Source: Dyadobacter sp. LHD-138 (GTDB lineage: Bacteria > Bacteroidota > Bacteroidia > Cytophagales > Spirosomataceae). From it: DNA of 64,000 bases. Location of the stretch: positions 1-64,000 of the forward strand of contig NZ_JAVFVU010000007.1 of NCBI RefSeq assembly GCF_030929615.1, given 5' to 3'. The notes under the pieces are model-generated. The model searched no databases. It had not been told where the DNA came from and saw only the letters and a list, made by a program, of their open reading frames with translations. The position numbers and the translations under genes were made by a program. Every line of letters begins with the position of its first letter. Positions within the stretch are counted from its first letter, which is position 1. This document shows positions 63,865 through 64,000 of this stretch, piece by piece.

Positions 63865-64000
63865 TTGAAGCCGAATGACCTCAAATCCTATCAATCTTGG
63901 TCTGGTATTTTATTTAACGATGTTAGATTTGAATGCTGTTTTGAGTATTTTAATCATATTGTTTTTGTAAATTTTTGATAAAGAGATTGTTATTAATTTT
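63865..64000. other. downstream sequence at window edge
   Basis: AT-rich, no open frame or terminator hairpin is evident in the 136 nt that remain. Confidence 0.4.

Overview
The window looks like chromosomal DNA of a Bacteroidota bacterium, most probably a Cytophagales member of the Dyadobacter/Spirosoma type. This is inferred from gene content only. The indicators are SusC/SusD outer-membrane uptake, several TonB-dependent receptors, a type IX secretion (T9SS) sorting domain, a DUF6428 gene in an arsenic operon, HTTM/imelysin/DUF4856 genes, and promoters with the Bacteroidota -7 element TAnnTTTG. No tRNA, rRNA, CRISPR array, integrase or insertion sequence was seen. Much of the window is ordinary accessory metabolism.

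Layout. 1-4.4 kb: a SnoaL-like protein, two NarL-type response regulators (one lacks the phospho-acceptor Asp), a T9SS sorting-domain remnant and a decayed two-component propeller sensor. 4.4-7.0 kb: an arsenic operon (arsR, DUF6428, arsC, acr3) interrupted by a palindromic repeat. 7.0-13.1 kb: a sugar isomerase-like protein, then two AraC paralogues, each followed by an apparent copy of the same promoter/operator arrangement driving a cupin or an aldo/keto reductase plus alcohol dehydrogenase. 13.2-17.0 kb: an orphan STN-domain fragment, a large GAF protein and an ankyrin protein. 17.0-30.8 kb: a sialic-acid utilisation locus on the minus strand (susC, susD, nanA, a mutarotase-symporter fusion, sialate esterase, GlcNAc 2-epimerase, sialidase) with a divergent GntR regulator and clear 19-bp palindromes in the shared control region.

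30.8-35.7 kb: an LTA-synthase-like membrane sulfatase-fold enzyme and a minus-strand OmpR-type two-component system. 35.7-42.7 kb: an orphan OmpR-type regulator followed by DUF4856 lipoprotein, imelysin lipoprotein, HTTM membrane protein and TonB receptor, a probable iron or metal acquisition operon whose chemistry is not settled and which I regard as the best candidate for an under-described system. 42.7-55.5 kb: a second outer-membrane barrel protein, an MpaB-like oxygenase, a dihaem cytochrome c, two VOC proteins, a MATE pump, a Tat-exported putative polysaccharide-acting protein, a TPR lipoprotein and an M81 peptidase. 55.6-64 kb: a small secreted protein, a T9SS-exported SGNH esterase, a nitric-oxide defence pair (flavohaemoglobin and group III truncated haemoglobin, divergent), a second TPR paralogue and a START-domain protein.

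How the genes work together. The sialic acid locus forms a complete route: sialidase and esterase release and deacetylate sialic acid, SusCD imports it over the outer membrane, the periplasmic mutarotase is physically fused to the inner-membrane symporter, NanA cleaves it to ManNAc and pyruvate, and the epimerase makes GlcNAc. No nanK or nanE is present, as in the Bacteroides-type non-phosphorylated pathway. Three regulators (arsR and both AraC genes) have a -7 element ending exactly 4 nt before ATG, suggesting leaderless mRNAs.
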